Positions 9,541-18,844 are shown, counted from the first letter of the stretch. The stretch is 64,000 nt of DNA from Mesorhizobium sangaii (GCF_014207355.1 NZ_JACHEF010000001.1:1168002-1232001), one strand, 5' to 3'. Numbers and translations: made by a program. Notes: a model not told the origin generated them from the sequence alone.

Positions 9541-9727
9541 TGGCCAATCCTGTTGATGGGCCAATCCTATTCGTGATCGCCTGCCGGTCAAACCCTTGCC
9601 CGTGCAAACGATATGGTTCTCACGGCCTGGCGGCGCAGATCCTGTTCCTGTTCCGGCACGCACCCAACATGCTGCTCGGCTGGAGCATGCTGCGCGACCG
9701 GTTGGACGATACGAGATAGGCGGACCG

Positions 9728-10384
9728 TCACCTGGCCGAGCCAAGGTTTGCCGACAGAACAGCGGCCGCCACAGCGATGTCTTGCTCGATGAAAGTCCGA
9801 ACGGCAGGACCACTGCGCTGCTCCAGCGCGGCGACGATCTTGCGATGCGCATCGTTCGACTGCGGAACGTAGCGATCGGCCTGCATCAGCAGCTTGAGAT
9901 ACGGCCCGACCCGTCCCCAGAGGTCGCGAATCATATTCAGAAGGATCGGCGCGCCGGCATGCTGGTAGATGGCGAAGTGGAAGCCTTCGTTCAGCGTGAG
10001 ATAGGCCTTGGCGTCGCCCTCCTCGATGGCGTGCTGCATGCCGGCCAGCGTGACGTGGATGTCGACCAGCCCGCTTTCGGTCATCCGCGACGCCGCCATC
10101 TCGCCCGCCAGACCCTCGACCGCGATGCGGATGCGCGTCAGTTCCTCGAAGGCGGGCGCGGACAGCAAGGGCACGATGACCGAACGGTTGTTCTGCATCT
10201 CGAGCAGCCGCTCGGCAACCAGCCTTTGCAGCGCCTCGCGAATGGGTGTCGTCGATATGCCGAACGTCTCGGCGAGCTTGCGGATGACCAGTGTCTGGCC
10301 TGGGCTGAAGCCACCGGAAATCAATTCCTGCTTGAGCGCGCCATAGGCGCGGTCGTTCAGGGTTTGATGTTCAAGCTTCAGCAT
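9728..10384 (-). CDS. GntR-family regulator, FCD type
   Basis: A 218-residue regulator: an N-terminal winged helix (recognition helix around KLAETFGISTTPIREALQRL) and a C-terminal FCD domain with metal-type positions in LNEGFHFAIYQHA and DAHRKIVAALEQR. The start at 10384 (MLKLEHQTLNDRAYG) gives the standard FCD length. It is 16 bp downstream of the PLP-enzyme gene, so it is the fourth gene of the deacylase operon and probably autoregulates it through the dyad at 14095-14120 (inference). Confidence 0.9.
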   Translation of the reverse strand: MLKLEHQTLNDRAYGALKQELISGGFSPGQTLVIRKLAETFGISTTPIREALQRLVAERLLEMQNNRSVIVPLLSAPAFEELTRIRIAVEGLAGEMAASRMTESGLVDIHVTLAGMQHAIEEGDAKAYLTLNEGFHFAIYQHAGAPILLNMIRDLWGRVGPYLKLLMQADRYVPQSNDAHRKIVAALEQRSGPAVRTFIEQDIAVAAAVLSANLGSAR

Positions 10385-10400
10385 GCGCGGCTCGCTCCGG

Positions 10401-11717
10401 TCACCAGTTCGACAGTGCGCGATCGAGCGTCTCGGCCAGCTGTTCGGCATTGTCCCTGGCAAAGGGCAGCGGCGGCCTGATCTTGAGCACATTGCCGCGC
10501 GGACCGCAGGAGGAGATCAGCACGCCGTCCTCACGCATGGCTTCGACGACCGCCGATGTCTTGGTGGCGGCCAAGGCCTCGTCGCCCTCCGCCGTCAACT
10601 CGACACCGAAATAGAGCCCGTTGTGCCTGACGTCGGCGACGATGCCGTGCCTGCCCTTCAGCGTGCACAGCAGGTCGGCCGTATAGGCTCCGACCATGCG
10701 TGCATTCTCGATCAGCCCCTCGTCCTCGATCACCTCGAGAACGGCAATGCCGACAGCGGCCGCGACCGGGTTGCCGCCGAAGGTGTTGAAGTAGCCGGTG
10801 TTCGAGCCGAAGGAGGCGACAAGCTGTGGCCGCACGATCACCGCTCCCATCGGATGACCGTCGCCGATCGGCTTGCCCATCGTGATGATGTCAGGCTCGA
10901 TGCCATAATTGGCGAAGCCCCACATGCCCTGGCCGAGCCGGCCGAAGCCGGATTGGACCTCATCGGCGATGACGATGCCGCCCGCCTTTTTTACGTGATC
11001 CGCCGCCTCGCGCATCACCGCAGCATCGGGAAAAAAGATGCCGTCGCTGGAAAACGCCGAGTCGAGAAGCAGTGCGGCCGGACGGATATTTTGCGCGCGC
11101 ATGTCCTCGATGGCGGCGGCGACATTTTTCGCGAAATCGCGCGCGGCGCGGCCATGATCGCGGAACGTGTCCGGCGCTGCGACAGTGCGGTGCTGCGCGG
11201 GCACCGCTTTCACCCCGACCGCGGCCGGCGACAATTGTGCGGTCGCGATCGTCGCGCCGTGATAGGCGAAGTCGGTGATGATCACCCCGGTGCCGCCGCT
11301 GGAATGCTGGGCGATGCGGATGGCAAGGTCATTGGCCTCGCTGCCGGTGCAGGTGAACATGGCATGGCCGAGATGGGGCAGACAGGTGCCGAGCAATTTC
11401 TCGGCGTAGTCGAGGATGATCTCGCTGAGATAGCGTGTGTGCGTGTTCAGTGTTGCGGCCTGCCCCGACAGGGCCTCGACGACACGCGGATGGCAGTGGC
11501 CGACCGAGGCGACATTGTTGTAGGCGTCGAGGAATTTTCGGCCCTGGGCGTCATAGAGCCAGACGCCGCTGCCGCGCACCAGATGGATCGGGTTGCGGTA
11601 GAAGGCGCGGTAGGTCGGGCCAAGCAGCCTGGCGCGGCGCTCGAGCAACGCGCGCTCTTGCGCCGAGGCGCCGGCATCGGCAAGGGCATTTGCAGGCGAG
11701 GACTGGGACACGGGCAT
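10401..11717 (-). CDS. Class III PLP enzyme, ETNPPL/PHYKPL phospho-lyase-like subgroup
   Basis: A 438-residue fold-type I PLP enzyme of aminotransferase class III. The PLP lysine is in ITMGKPIGDGHP, the cofactor aspartate in IADEVQSGFGR, and the phosphate-binding stretch is CTGSEANDLA. Several blocks match human phosphoethanolamine and phosphohydroxylysine phospho-lyases closely: FLDAYNNVASVGHCHP, YFNTFGGNPVAAAVG and GNVLKIRPPL. Those enzymes remove phosphate and ammonia to leave an aldehyde. Being directly downstream of an APH-fold kinase strengthens that reading over plain transamination. The start codon abuts the kinase stop with no spacer. Confidence 0.85.
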   Translation of the reverse strand: MPVSQSSPANALADAGASAQERALLERRARLLGPTYRAFYRNPIHLVRGSGVWLYDAQGRKFLDAYNNVASVGHCHPRVVEALSGQAATLNTHTRYLSEIILDYAEKLLGTCLPHLGHAMFTCTGSEANDLAIRIAQHSSGGTGVIITDFAYHGATIATAQLSPAAVGVKAVPAQHRTVAAPDTFRDHGRAARDFAKNVAAAIEDMRAQNIRPAALLLDSAFSSDGIFFPDAAVMREAADHVKKAGGIVIADEVQSGFGRLGQGMWGFANYGIEPDIITMGKPIGDGHPMGAVIVRPQLVASFGSNTGYFNTFGGNPVAAAVGIAVLEVIEDEGLIENARMVGAYTADLLCTLKGRHGIVADVRHNGLYFGVELTAEGDEALAATKTSAVVEAMREDGVLISSCGPRGNVLKIRPPLPFARDNAEQLAETLDRALSNW

Positions 11718-12776
11718 CTACTCCGGATTGGAATGGTCGAGAAAATAGCGGCCGGCATCAGCGGACGACAGGCCGTCCAGCCGTTCGAGCGAAGCCCAGA
11801 CCTCGGTGGCGAGGCGCAGGACATAGTCGCGCTTGGCCGGGAAGCGCTCGGCCTGCCAGCTGGCGATGTTGGCGATGAGCGCAAGCCGGGCACGGATCAG
11901 ATCAAAGAGGATTTCTAGCTCTTCAGCTTCGAGCGGCTGCACCGATTGATAGCCGGCAACGAAGCGCGCAGCCGGCGCCAGTGGATGGCCTTCCGCCGGC
12001 CAGCGGTAGACGGCGCCGATGGCGAGATCGCAGATCAACGGCGAGTGGATCATGTCGCCAAAGTCGAGAATGCCGCTCACGATCTCCGGCCGCGACGCGT
12101 CCATCACCACATTGTAGGAGTTCATGTCATTGTGGACGATCTGGGCGCGCAGTTTCGGGATGACCGGCGCCGCATGCTGCTCGAAGGCGTTGATCGCACG
12201 CTCGACCATGGCCCGCCGGCCAGCGTCGGCGATATGCGCCAGCATCGGCCGCGTCTTGGCGACCTTGCGGATATCCCAAAGCAGGTCGCTGCCCGCCGCA
12301 GGATGGAAGAAGCCGCGCAGTGCGCGGCCAAGGCGGGCGAGGAAGATGCCGAGATTGCGATCTTGCGCCGGTGATGCAGGCGACCGCGACAGCAATTGGC
12401 CGGGCAGATAGGTGACCAGCCGGACGATGCGTGGCGCCGATCCGCCTACACTGACTGTGAATTGCGCCTCACCTTGCAGGCTTTTGCGCAGCGAAGGAAC
12501 CGGCAAGGTCGGGTCGACCGCAAGGATGTGATCGAGCGCCTTGTTCTGGAAGTCGGTGAATGCCACCTCTTCCGCCGGATGGGAGATTTTCAGGACGAAT
12601 TCGCCCTCGCCGTCCGTCTGTATGTGGAAGTTGTGGTCGCGCTCACCAGGCAACGGGCGCGCGGTTCCGCTCAGGCCGTAGTACCGGCGCAGGATGGCAA
12701 GCGCGTCGGCCGTCGAAACGTCGGGCGCGTCCTCGGCGAGTGTTTCGCCGAAAGCATCGGGCACAGCCGCGTTCAT
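11718..12776 (-). CDS. APH-fold kinase, hydroxylysine/homoserine kinase-like
   Basis: A 352-residue phosphotransferase of the aminoglycoside phosphotransferase/choline kinase fold. The catalytic loop is QIVHNDMNSYNVV (Brenner-type HxDxxxxN) and the metal motif is ILDFGDM. The N-lobe with the ATP lysine (EFVLKISHP) is intact. It sits between an M20 deacylase (ATGA overlap at 12773-12776) and a phospho-lyase-like PLP enzyme. In vertebrates the matching pair is hydroxylysine kinase plus phosphohydroxylysine phospho-lyase, so phosphorylation of an amino alcohol is the likely job. Antibiotic modification is not favoured by the context. Confidence 0.82.
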   Translation of the reverse strand: MNAAVPDAFGETLAEDAPDVSTADALAILRRYYGLSGTARPLPGERDHNFHIQTDGEGEFVLKISHPAEEVAFTDFQNKALDHILAVDPTLPVPSLRKSLQGEAQFTVSVGGSAPRIVRLVTYLPGQLLSRSPASPAQDRNLGIFLARLGRALRGFFHPAAGSDLLWDIRKVAKTRPMLAHIADAGRRAMVERAINAFEQHAAPVIPKLRAQIVHNDMNSYNVVMDASRPEIVSGILDFGDMIHSPLICDLAIGAVYRWPAEGHPLAPAARFVAGYQSVQPLEAEELEILFDLIRARLALIANIASWQAERFPAKRDYVLRLATEVWASLERLDGLSSADAGRYFLDHSNPE

Positions 12777-14077
12777 GGCCTCGCCTCGGGATCGACGGGC
12801 TCAAGGCCGCACCAGTCGGCGATGAACAGCGCGATGGTCTGGGTGACCTTGCGCACCGAGTCCAGGTCGACGGCCTCGTCATAGCCGTGCGGCATGCGGC
12901 AGATCGGGCCGTAGACGATCGCCGGCGTGTCGGCATAGAGGCCAAAGAAACGTGCATCGGTGGTCGCCGAGGTGACGTGTTCCTTTAGCGGCTCGCCCCA
13001 GACAGCGGTATGGCTGCGGCGCAAAACGGCTTCCATCTCGTCGGCGCCCTCCAGCACATAGCCCTCGGCCATGAAGCCGTTGTAGGTGAGCCGCGGCGGG
13101 CGGTTGGCCAGGAACGGATCGGCGCGGGCCGCATCGGCGATGCACGCCTCAAGCTCTGCCCTGGCGTCCTCAAGCCTCTGACTGGGATAGGTCGCGACCC
13201 GCATCTCGAAGATACAGCGCGCCGGAACGCTCGACGTCCATTCGCCGCCTTCGATCTTGCCGAGATTGAAGCGGATCGGGTGCGGATGGTCGCAAAAATG
13301 CGGGTCATCGACCTTGCGCGCGTTCCAGACGATTTCGAGCTGCTTCAGCGCCTGGATGATGACAAATGCCTTTTCGATGGCATTGGCGCCGGCGGAAAAA
13401 GCGCCCGACGCGTGCTGCGGATCGCCGTCGACCTCGACCCTGAACCAAATCGGCCCGACCTGCGCCCGCATCAGCCTCGGCTCCAACGGCTCGGGGATGA
13501 AGGCGGCATCGGCGCGATAGCCGCGCTGCAGGCAGGCGAGCGCGCCATTGCCGGTGCACTCTTCCTCGACCACCGACTGGAGGAACACGTTCGCCGCCGG
13601 CTGATAGCCGAGGCTGCGCAATGCGGTCAGCGCATAGAGGCAGGCGGACAGGCCAGCCTTCATGTCGCCAGCGCCGCGGCCATGCATCCAGCCGTCCTCG
13701 ATCGCCGGATCGTAGGGATCGCGCGCCCAGCGGTCGAGCGGTCCCGTCGGCACGACATCGATATGGCCGTTGAGGATCAGCGAGCGGCCGGTCGCGTTTC
13801 TCGGCGTATGGCTGGCAACGACATTGAAGGCGTCGTCATAGGACACCGCCACCGGTGAAAAACCCGGAAGGTCGCGAATCGCGTCGACATCGACGCTCCA
13901 CATGTCGACCGCATAGCCGTTGACCTCATAGGCAGCCGCCATGAAGGATTGCGCAGCATGCTCATCGCCGCGCTGGGAGGGAAAGCGCACGAGATCGGCC
14001 AGGAACGCGACCTGTCGCGCGAAGCCGTCGTCGACCGCGCTGAGAATAGCCTCGTCCGCAATCCGATCAGGCATCAT
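12773..14077 (-). CDS. M20-family deacylase (ArgE/DapE-like)
   Basis: A 434-residue zinc hydrolase of the acetylornithine deacetylase/succinyl-diaminopimelate desuccinylase family. Zinc and catalytic residues are seen in LNGHIDVVP (His and Asp), GRGAGDMKAG (bridging Asp), VVEEECTGNG (Glu pair) and, near the end, a His in CRMPHGYDEA. A dimerisation domain lies in the middle (about 190-310). It would release the amine from an N-acylated substrate ahead of the kinase. First gene of the minus-strand operon; either of two consecutive ATG codons could start it. No signal peptide, so cytoplasmic. Confidence 0.88.
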   Translation of the reverse strand: MMPDRIADEAILSAVDDGFARQVAFLADLVRFPSQRGDEHAAQSFMAAAYEVNGYAVDMWSVDVDAIRDLPGFSPVAVSYDDAFNVVASHTPRNATGRSLILNGHIDVVPTGPLDRWARDPYDPAIEDGWMHGRGAGDMKAGLSACLYALTALRSLGYQPAANVFLQSVVEEECTGNGALACLQRGYRADAAFIPEPLEPRLMRAQVGPIWFRVEVDGDPQHASGAFSAGANAIEKAFVIIQALKQLEIVWNARKVDDPHFCDHPHPIRFNLGKIEGGEWTSSVPARCIFEMRVATYPSQRLEDARAELEACIADAARADPFLANRPPRLTYNGFMAEGYVLEGADEMEAVLRRSHTAVWGEPLKEHVTSATTDARFFGLYADTPAIVYGPICRMPHGYDEAVDLDSVRKVTQTIALFIADWCGLEPVDPEARP

Positions 14078-14094
14078 ATTTCACTTTCATCCGA

Positions 14095-14120
14095 ATGGTG
14101 TATCATATCTCATATGCCAT
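14095..14120. promoter_or_regulatory. Candidate operator dyad between deacylase and acetyltransferase genes
   Basis: A 26-bp imperfect inverted repeat with arms ATGG..TAT and ATA..CCAT around an AT-rich centre, set in an AT-rich gap between divergent genes. An outer pair TTTCAC/GTGAAA (14079-14084 and 14125-14130) surrounds it. Size and symmetry suit a GntR-family dimer; the regulator encoded at 9728-10384 is the natural candidate. Confidence 0.45.
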
Positions 14121-14240
14121 TTCTGTGAAATGCAAGGGGCAGCGGCGCCAAAAATCCGATCCAAGCCCAACAGCATCTTGTCAGACCATTCGTGGGTGTT
14201 GGCATCAGCGGCCGCAAGCCGATACTGCTAACGGGCAGAG

Positions 14241-14924
14241 ATGAAGAGGAATGCGTTGATCTCCGAAGATACGATGCCGGCCGAAATCACCGATCTCGCC
14301 ATTGGCTACCGGCGCCTGCCGGCGGGCAAGCTCGCCAATGCGGTGACGTGGATGGAGGCGCGTGCTCCGCAGCCCGACCTCGCGCAACCCCTGGCTATGA
14401 CCCGGATCACGACGCCCGACTGCGCCTCCTATCGGGCGATCTTCCTCGAGATCGGCGCGCCCTGGCTGTGGGACCGCGTGTCTGAAATGTCCGACGCCGA
14501 GATAATGGATCACTTCGCCGATCCGCGTCAGCATCTCTACTACGGCCATGATGAAAGCGGCGCGCATCTCGGCATGGTCGAATTCTTCGCCGCCGACAGC
14601 AACGAGATCGAGATCACCTATTTCGGCCTGATCCCGTCCCTGACCGGCCGCGGTTTCGGCAAGCGTCTGATGGCCGGCGCGCTCGAGCAGGCATGGCGCC
14701 TGAAACCAAGCCGTGTCTGGCTGCATACAAGCAGCTTCGATCATCACAGCGTGATAGGCTTCTACGGCGCCTGCGGATTTGTGCCGTTCGCGTCCGGTTT
14801 TGAGATCGTCGACGATCCCCGGATAAAGGGCACCTTGCCGCGCAATGCCGCGCCGCAGATTCCGCTGATCGAAGCGGAGTGGAGCAGCTGCCATCCGGAG
14901 AACCGACAGGTTGCGCGAGCCTAG
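14241..14924 (+). CDS. GNAT-family N-acetyltransferase
   Basis: A 227-residue protein with a C-terminal GNAT domain (about 90-200). The acetyl-CoA pyrophosphate loop is visible as LTGRGFGKRLMAGALEQA (Q/RxxGxG/A), followed by VWLHTSSFDHHSVIGFYGACGFVP, the usual strand-helix end of the fold. The first 60 residues are not recognised. ATG 14274 (MPAEIT) is a possible later start. Its stop (14922-14924) directly abuts the ATG of the LuxR-family gene, so the two are made together. Substrate unknown. Confidence 0.8.
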   Translation: MKRNALISEDTMPAEITDLAIGYRRLPAGKLANAVTWMEARAPQPDLAQPLAMTRITTPDCASYRAIFLEIGAPWLWDRVSEMSDAEIMDHFADPRQHLYYGHDESGAHLGMVEFFAADSNEIEITYFGLIPSLTGRGFGKRLMAGALEQAWRLKPSRVWLHTSSFDHHSVIGFYGACGFVPFASGFEIVDDPRIKGTLPRNAAPQIPLIEAEWSSCHPENRQVARA

Positions 14925-17639
14925 ATGAGAACAGCTCCGCAACCCACCCCGCACGCGTCGCCGCATCACCGCCGATGGGTCCGCCGAGAGACCATCCTGT
15001 CGACGCTGAAGCGCCATATCGATACGCGCATCGTGCTGTTCGCCGCGCCGGCTGGCTTCGGCAAATCGACGACGATGGCGCAATGGGCCGCGGAAGCCGC
15101 GCGCCTCGGCCGGCTGACCGCGTGGCTGTCCTGCGAGGCGACCGATAATGACGAAGGCGCCTTCCTGTCGCATCTGGTGGGGGCGCTGCGCCATCTCGTG
15201 CAGAGCCCGGCGGAACTCGACCTTGCCTTCCAGTCGAGCCCGATACCGCAGCTTGACGTCGTTCTCGCCGCGCTGGTGGCGGGGTTGGCGGCGCGCGAGG
15301 CCGACATCACCTTGTTCTTCGACGACTACCACGCCATCGAGGCGCCGGCGGTGAAGCGGTTCATGGAGCGCCTGACCCGGCAGGCGCCGGCCAATGTCGC
15401 CTTCGTCATCGGTTCGCGCAGCCTGCCCGACCTGCAGCTCGGCAAGCTCAGGGTGCTGGGCGACGTCTGCGAAATCGGCCCCGACGATCTGCGCTTCGCC
15501 TCCTCCGAAGCCGAGGCCTTCTTCAACGAGAAGCTCGGCTTGAGCGTCAGCAGCGGCACCGTGGAGACCTTGTGTTCACGGACCGAAGGCTGGGCCGCCG
15601 GCCTGCAGCTCGCCTCGCTGTCGCTCAGTGCCGCGCACGCGCCCGAAACCGTCATCGGCAATTTCACCGGCGCCAACCGCAACGTCGCCGACTTCCTGAT
15701 GGGAGAAGTGTTTCTCGAACTGCCGCCAGCGATCGCGAAGTTCCTACTCTACAGTTCGATCTTCGAACGCTTCAGCGCCGAGGCCTGCCGGGCGGTGATG
15801 CGGGCGCCGGATGCCGAGGCGGCGATCACCGAAATCGAGACGCGCAATCTGTTCCTGGTGCCGCTCGACGAGGAGCGCCGCTGGTTCCGCTATCATCATC
15901 TGTTCCGCGACTTCCTCAGCCGCGAGATGGAACGGCGCGAACCGGAGATGATCGCGCCGCTGCACCTGGCGGCCGCCGAATGGTTCGGCGAACGCAAGAT
16001 GCTGACTGAAGCGATCGGCCATGCGCTCACGGCCGGCGACCAGGCCCGCGCGGCGGTGTTCGTCGAGAACAACGCGCTCGACCTCATCGCCCAATGCCAG
16101 CTTCTCTATGTGCGCCAGTTGCTGGCGCTGTTGCCCAAAAAGCTGATCGACCAGCGCATCCGGCTGCAGTTGATCGTGCTGTGGCTGGCTGTGCACAGCA
16201 GCCAACCCGAGCTTGCCCAACAGACGCTGACCAATGCGCGCAAGCTGGTCGAAACCGGGCCGGCCGACGGCAAGGATCCGGGCACTTTGACCGGCACCGC
16301 GATCGATGCGGAGCTGGTGGTGCTCGCCGCCGCCGTCCACAGCACGCTGGAGCAATTCGAGGAGGCGCGCGATACCGCACTGGCGGCCCTGCGCGTCATC
16401 GCGCCCGACGCCTGGTTCATGGAAGGCGCGACGGCCAATGTCATCGGCTACAATCTCTATGCGCTGGGCGACCTCGACGGCGCGCGCGCGGCGGTGGACG
16501 CGGCGCGCAAGGCGCATGAGCGAAGCGGCAGCCTGCTCGGCGTCACCATCGCCAATTGCTATATGGCTGTTATCGAACGCTCGGCCGGCCGCCTGCCCGC
16601 CGCCGAACGGCTGCTGCGTGACGCAATCGCCGAGGCCAGGGCACGGATCGGTCCGAATTCCTACGCCGAAGCGCTGGCCGGCACGCTGCTTGCCGAACTT
16701 GCCTATGAGACCAATGCTTCGGGCGAAGCGCTGACCTTGGTGGAGAATCTCGGGCCGCTGATCGAAGGAGCGGCGGTCATCGTCTATCCGCTCGCCAGCG
16801 TGCCGACCTATGCCCGCGTGCTGCAACTGACCGGGCGCACGGAGGCTGCACTCGATATGCTGGAGCGGGTCTACCAGCGCCTGCGCGGCTCCGTGTACCG
16901 TCGTCTCGCTTCGGTGCTCGTGCATGATCGCGTCAGGCTGCTGCTCGACCAGAACCGCGGCGCCGAGGCGCGCGCCCTGCTGAACGAGCATCGCCGCGGA
17001 CGGCCTGAGACCACTCCCACGGTCGCCAACGAATTCGAGTTCTTCGCCGAGGGCCGCTTGCTGACGGCGGAGAAATCCTATGCCGATGCAGCGCGGGTCT
17101 TCGACGTGCTTCTGGAGCGCACGAAAAGCGGGGGGCGTATGCGCCGCCATATCCTGGCGCTGATCCAGCGCGCCAAGTGTGCTGGCCAGGACCAGCGCGA
17201 GGCCGACCGCTATCTGCTCGAAGCGCTGCGCCTTGCCCACCCCTCTGGCTTCATCCGCTCCTTCGTCGATGAGGGAAAGCCCGTTGTCGAAGGGTTGATG
17301 CGGCTGCGTGCGGCCCAGGCAAAGACCGAACCGGCACTCTCAGCCTATGCCACGCGCATCATCGATGCCGCGCAGATGGTGCCTGTGGCGACGCGCAGGC
17401 CGGCCCAGCCAGCCGCAGAGAAGGAACACCTCACCCAGCGCGAGGCCGAGCTGCTGCGCTGCCTGACGGAGGGCATGTCCAACCGCGATATCGCGGTTGC
17501 GCTGTCGGTCAGCGAAACCACGGTGAAGTGGCATCTGAAAAACATTTTCGGCAAGCTGGCGGTGAGCAACCGGGTCCAGGCCGTGCGCGCCGCGCAAGGG
17601 TCGGCAAACCTCCGTACCCCTCCGAAAGGAGGGGCATAG
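14925..17639 (+). CDS. MalT-like large LuxR-family transcriptional activator
   Basis: A 904-residue LuxR-family regulator of the STAND ATPase (MalT/LAL) type. Walker A APAGFGKSTT is at 41-50 and a Walker-B-like FFDDYH follows near 130. A winged-helix and TPR-like superhelical middle region spans roughly 250-800. The C-terminal HTH (LTQREAELLRCLTEGMSNRDIA, then VSETTVKWHLKNIFGKL) occupies the last 65 residues. Such proteins switch on transcription when ATP and an inducer bind. The inducer here is unknown; neighbours are a GNAT enzyme upstream and the deacetylase-importer operon 83 bp downstream, the most likely target. Confidence 0.9.
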   Translation: MRTAPQPTPHASPHHRRWVRRETILSTLKRHIDTRIVLFAAPAGFGKSTTMAQWAAEAARLGRLTAWLSCEATDNDEGAFLSHLVGALRHLVQSPAELDLAFQSSPIPQLDVVLAALVAGLAAREADITLFFDDYHAIEAPAVKRFMERLTRQAPANVAFVIGSRSLPDLQLGKLRVLGDVCEIGPDDLRFASSEAEAFFNEKLGLSVSSGTVETLCSRTEGWAAGLQLASLSLSAAHAPETVIGNFTGANRNVADFLMGEVFLELPPAIAKFLLYSSIFERFSAEACRAVMRAPDAEAAITEIETRNLFLVPLDEERRWFRYHHLFRDFLSREMERREPEMIAPLHLAAAEWFGERKMLTEAIGHALTAGDQARAAVFVENNALDLIAQCQLLYVRQLLALLPKKLIDQRIRLQLIVLWLAVHSSQPELAQQTLTNARKLVETGPADGKDPGTLTGTAIDAELVVLAAAVHSTLEQFEEARDTALAALRVIAPDAWFMEGATANVIGYNLYALGDLDGARAAVDAARKAHERSGSLLGVTIANCYMAVIERSAGRLPAAERLLRDAIAEARARIGPNSYAEALAGTLLAELAYETNASGEALTLVENLGPLIEGAAVIVYPLASVPTYARVLQLTGRTEAALDMLERVYQRLRGSVYRRLASVLVHDRVRLLLDQNRGAEARALLNEHRRGRPETTPTVANEFEFFAEGRLLTAEKSYADAARVFDVLLERTKSGGRMRRHILALIQRAKCAGQDQREADRYLLEALRLAHPSGFIRSFVDEGKPVVEGLMRLRAAQAKTEPALSAYATRIIDAAQMVPVATRRPAQPAAEKEHLTQREAELLRCLTEGMSNRDIAVALSVSETTVKWHLKNIFGKLAVSNRVQAVRAAQGSANLRTPPKGGA
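17617..17634 (+). promoter_or_regulatory. GNRA-loop hairpin at end of LuxR-family gene
   Basis: CCCCTCC-GAAA-GGAGGGG, a 7-bp GC stem with a GAAA tetraloop, inside the last codons of the regulator gene. It lacks a T-run, so it may only slow or stabilise rather than terminate. Confidence 0.5.
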
Positions 17640-17722
17640 ATAACAGGCGCAACCCCTCTTTCGGGTCGGGCCACGCCGATGCAAGCCTGTTAGCGTCACC
17701 AGGTTTTTAGAGGACGCTGCGG

Positions 17723-18844
17723 ATGGCGACAGGTTACGTTTTTCACGAACAGCTGATGTGGCATGACACCGGCTCCAGCGCCGACATGATGCCTCCCGGC
17801 CGTTTCGTGGAACCCGGCCGGCATCTGGAATCCCCCGGCTCGAAGCGTCGGCTGAACAATTTGATCCAGGTCAGCGGCCTGTCGCGCCACCTCGTGCCGA
17901 TCATTCCAGAGCCGGTTTCGGTCGAGGACCTGCTGCGCGTGCATACCCAACGCCACGTCGACGATATCCGCATGCTCAGCGAACGGGGTTCCGGCTTCGC
18001 CGGGCCGCAGGCGCCGATCGGCCTCAACAGTTTCGACATCGCCTTGCTGTCGGCTGGTACCACCTATGCTGCCATGCGCGCCGTGCTGACCGGTCGGGTC
18101 GACAACGCCTATGCGCTGGCGCGGCCGCCAGGGCACCATGCCGAGCCAGACCAGGCGTTGGGCAATTGCCTGTTCTCCAACATCGGCGTCTCCGTGCGCC
18201 GGCTGCAGCATGAAGGCCTGCTTGGCCGCGCGGCGGTGGTCGACTGGGACGTGCATCACGGCAACGGCACCGAGACGGTGTTCTATTCCGACCCATCGGT
18301 ACTGACCATTTCCGTGCACCAGGACAACCTCTATCCGACCGGACGCGGCGCGCTGGTCGACAACGGCAAGGGCGCCGGCGAAGGCTATAACATCAACATC
18401 CCGCTGCCGGCCGGCAGCGGCACCGGCGCTTATGAATCGACCTTCGATCGCGTCATCGCCCCTGCCCTGCGCGCCTACAAGCCGGACCTCGTCATCGTCG
18501 CTTCCGGCTTCGACGCATCGGGTTTCGATCCGCTCGGTCGCATGATGCTCAACAGCGAATGCTTCCGGCGCCTTGCCGCACGCATGGTGGCGCTGGCCGC
18601 CGAGACATCGAACGGACGCCTGATCATGAGCCATGAAGGCGGCTATTCCGAAGGTTATGTGCCGTTCTGCGGCCATGCCGTCATCGAGACGCTGGCCAAC
18701 CATCGCACCGAAGTGGTCGACCCGCTGTCGGACCATATCGACGAATGGGCAGGCCAGGACTTGCAGCCGCATCAGGCTGAAGTGATCGATGCCGCCGAAG
18801 GCCTGCTTGCCGGCCTGCGCCAACGCCTCGCCAGTGCGGCCTGA
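17723..18844 (+). CDS. Histone deacetylase-fold amidohydrolase (class II HDAC/acetylpolyamine amidohydrolase family)
   Basis: A 373-residue zinc deacetylase. The catalytic His pair is in RPPGHHAEPD (His138-His139), zinc ligands are Asp176 and His178 in DWDVHHGNGT and Asp264 in SGFDASGFDP, and the EGGYSEGYVPF loop with its Tyr is intact. Bacterial members remove acetyl groups from acetylpolyamines or other N-acyl amines. The following importer begins only 4 bp after its stop, so import and deacetylation are coupled. Cytoplasmic, no signal peptide. Confidence 0.9.
   Translation: MATGYVFHEQLMWHDTGSSADMMPPGRFVEPGRHLESPGSKRRLNNLIQVSGLSRHLVPIIPEPVSVEDLLRVHTQRHVDDIRMLSERGSGFAGPQAPIGLNSFDIALLSAGTTYAAMRAVLTGRVDNAYALARPPGHHAEPDQALGNCLFSNIGVSVRRLQHEGLLGRAAVVDWDVHHGNGTETVFYSDPSVLTISVHQDNLYPTGRGALVDNGKGAGEGYNINIPLPAGSGTGAYESTFDRVIAPALRAYKPDLVIVASGFDASGFDPLGRMMLNSECFRRLAARMVALAAETSNGRLIMSHEGGYSEGYVPFCGHAVIETLANHRTEVVDPLSDHIDEWAGQDLQPHQAEVIDAAEGLLAGLRQRLASAA

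Noticed and set aside
11718..12776. Aminoglycoside resistance gene
   Set aside because: The APH fold is shared with small-molecule kinases and the gene is embedded in a catabolic operon with a phospho-lyase-like enzyme.
15744..17240. A 498-codon open frame antisense to the MalT-like gene
   Set aside because: Composition is that of antisense GC-rich coding DNA and the sense gene is complete.
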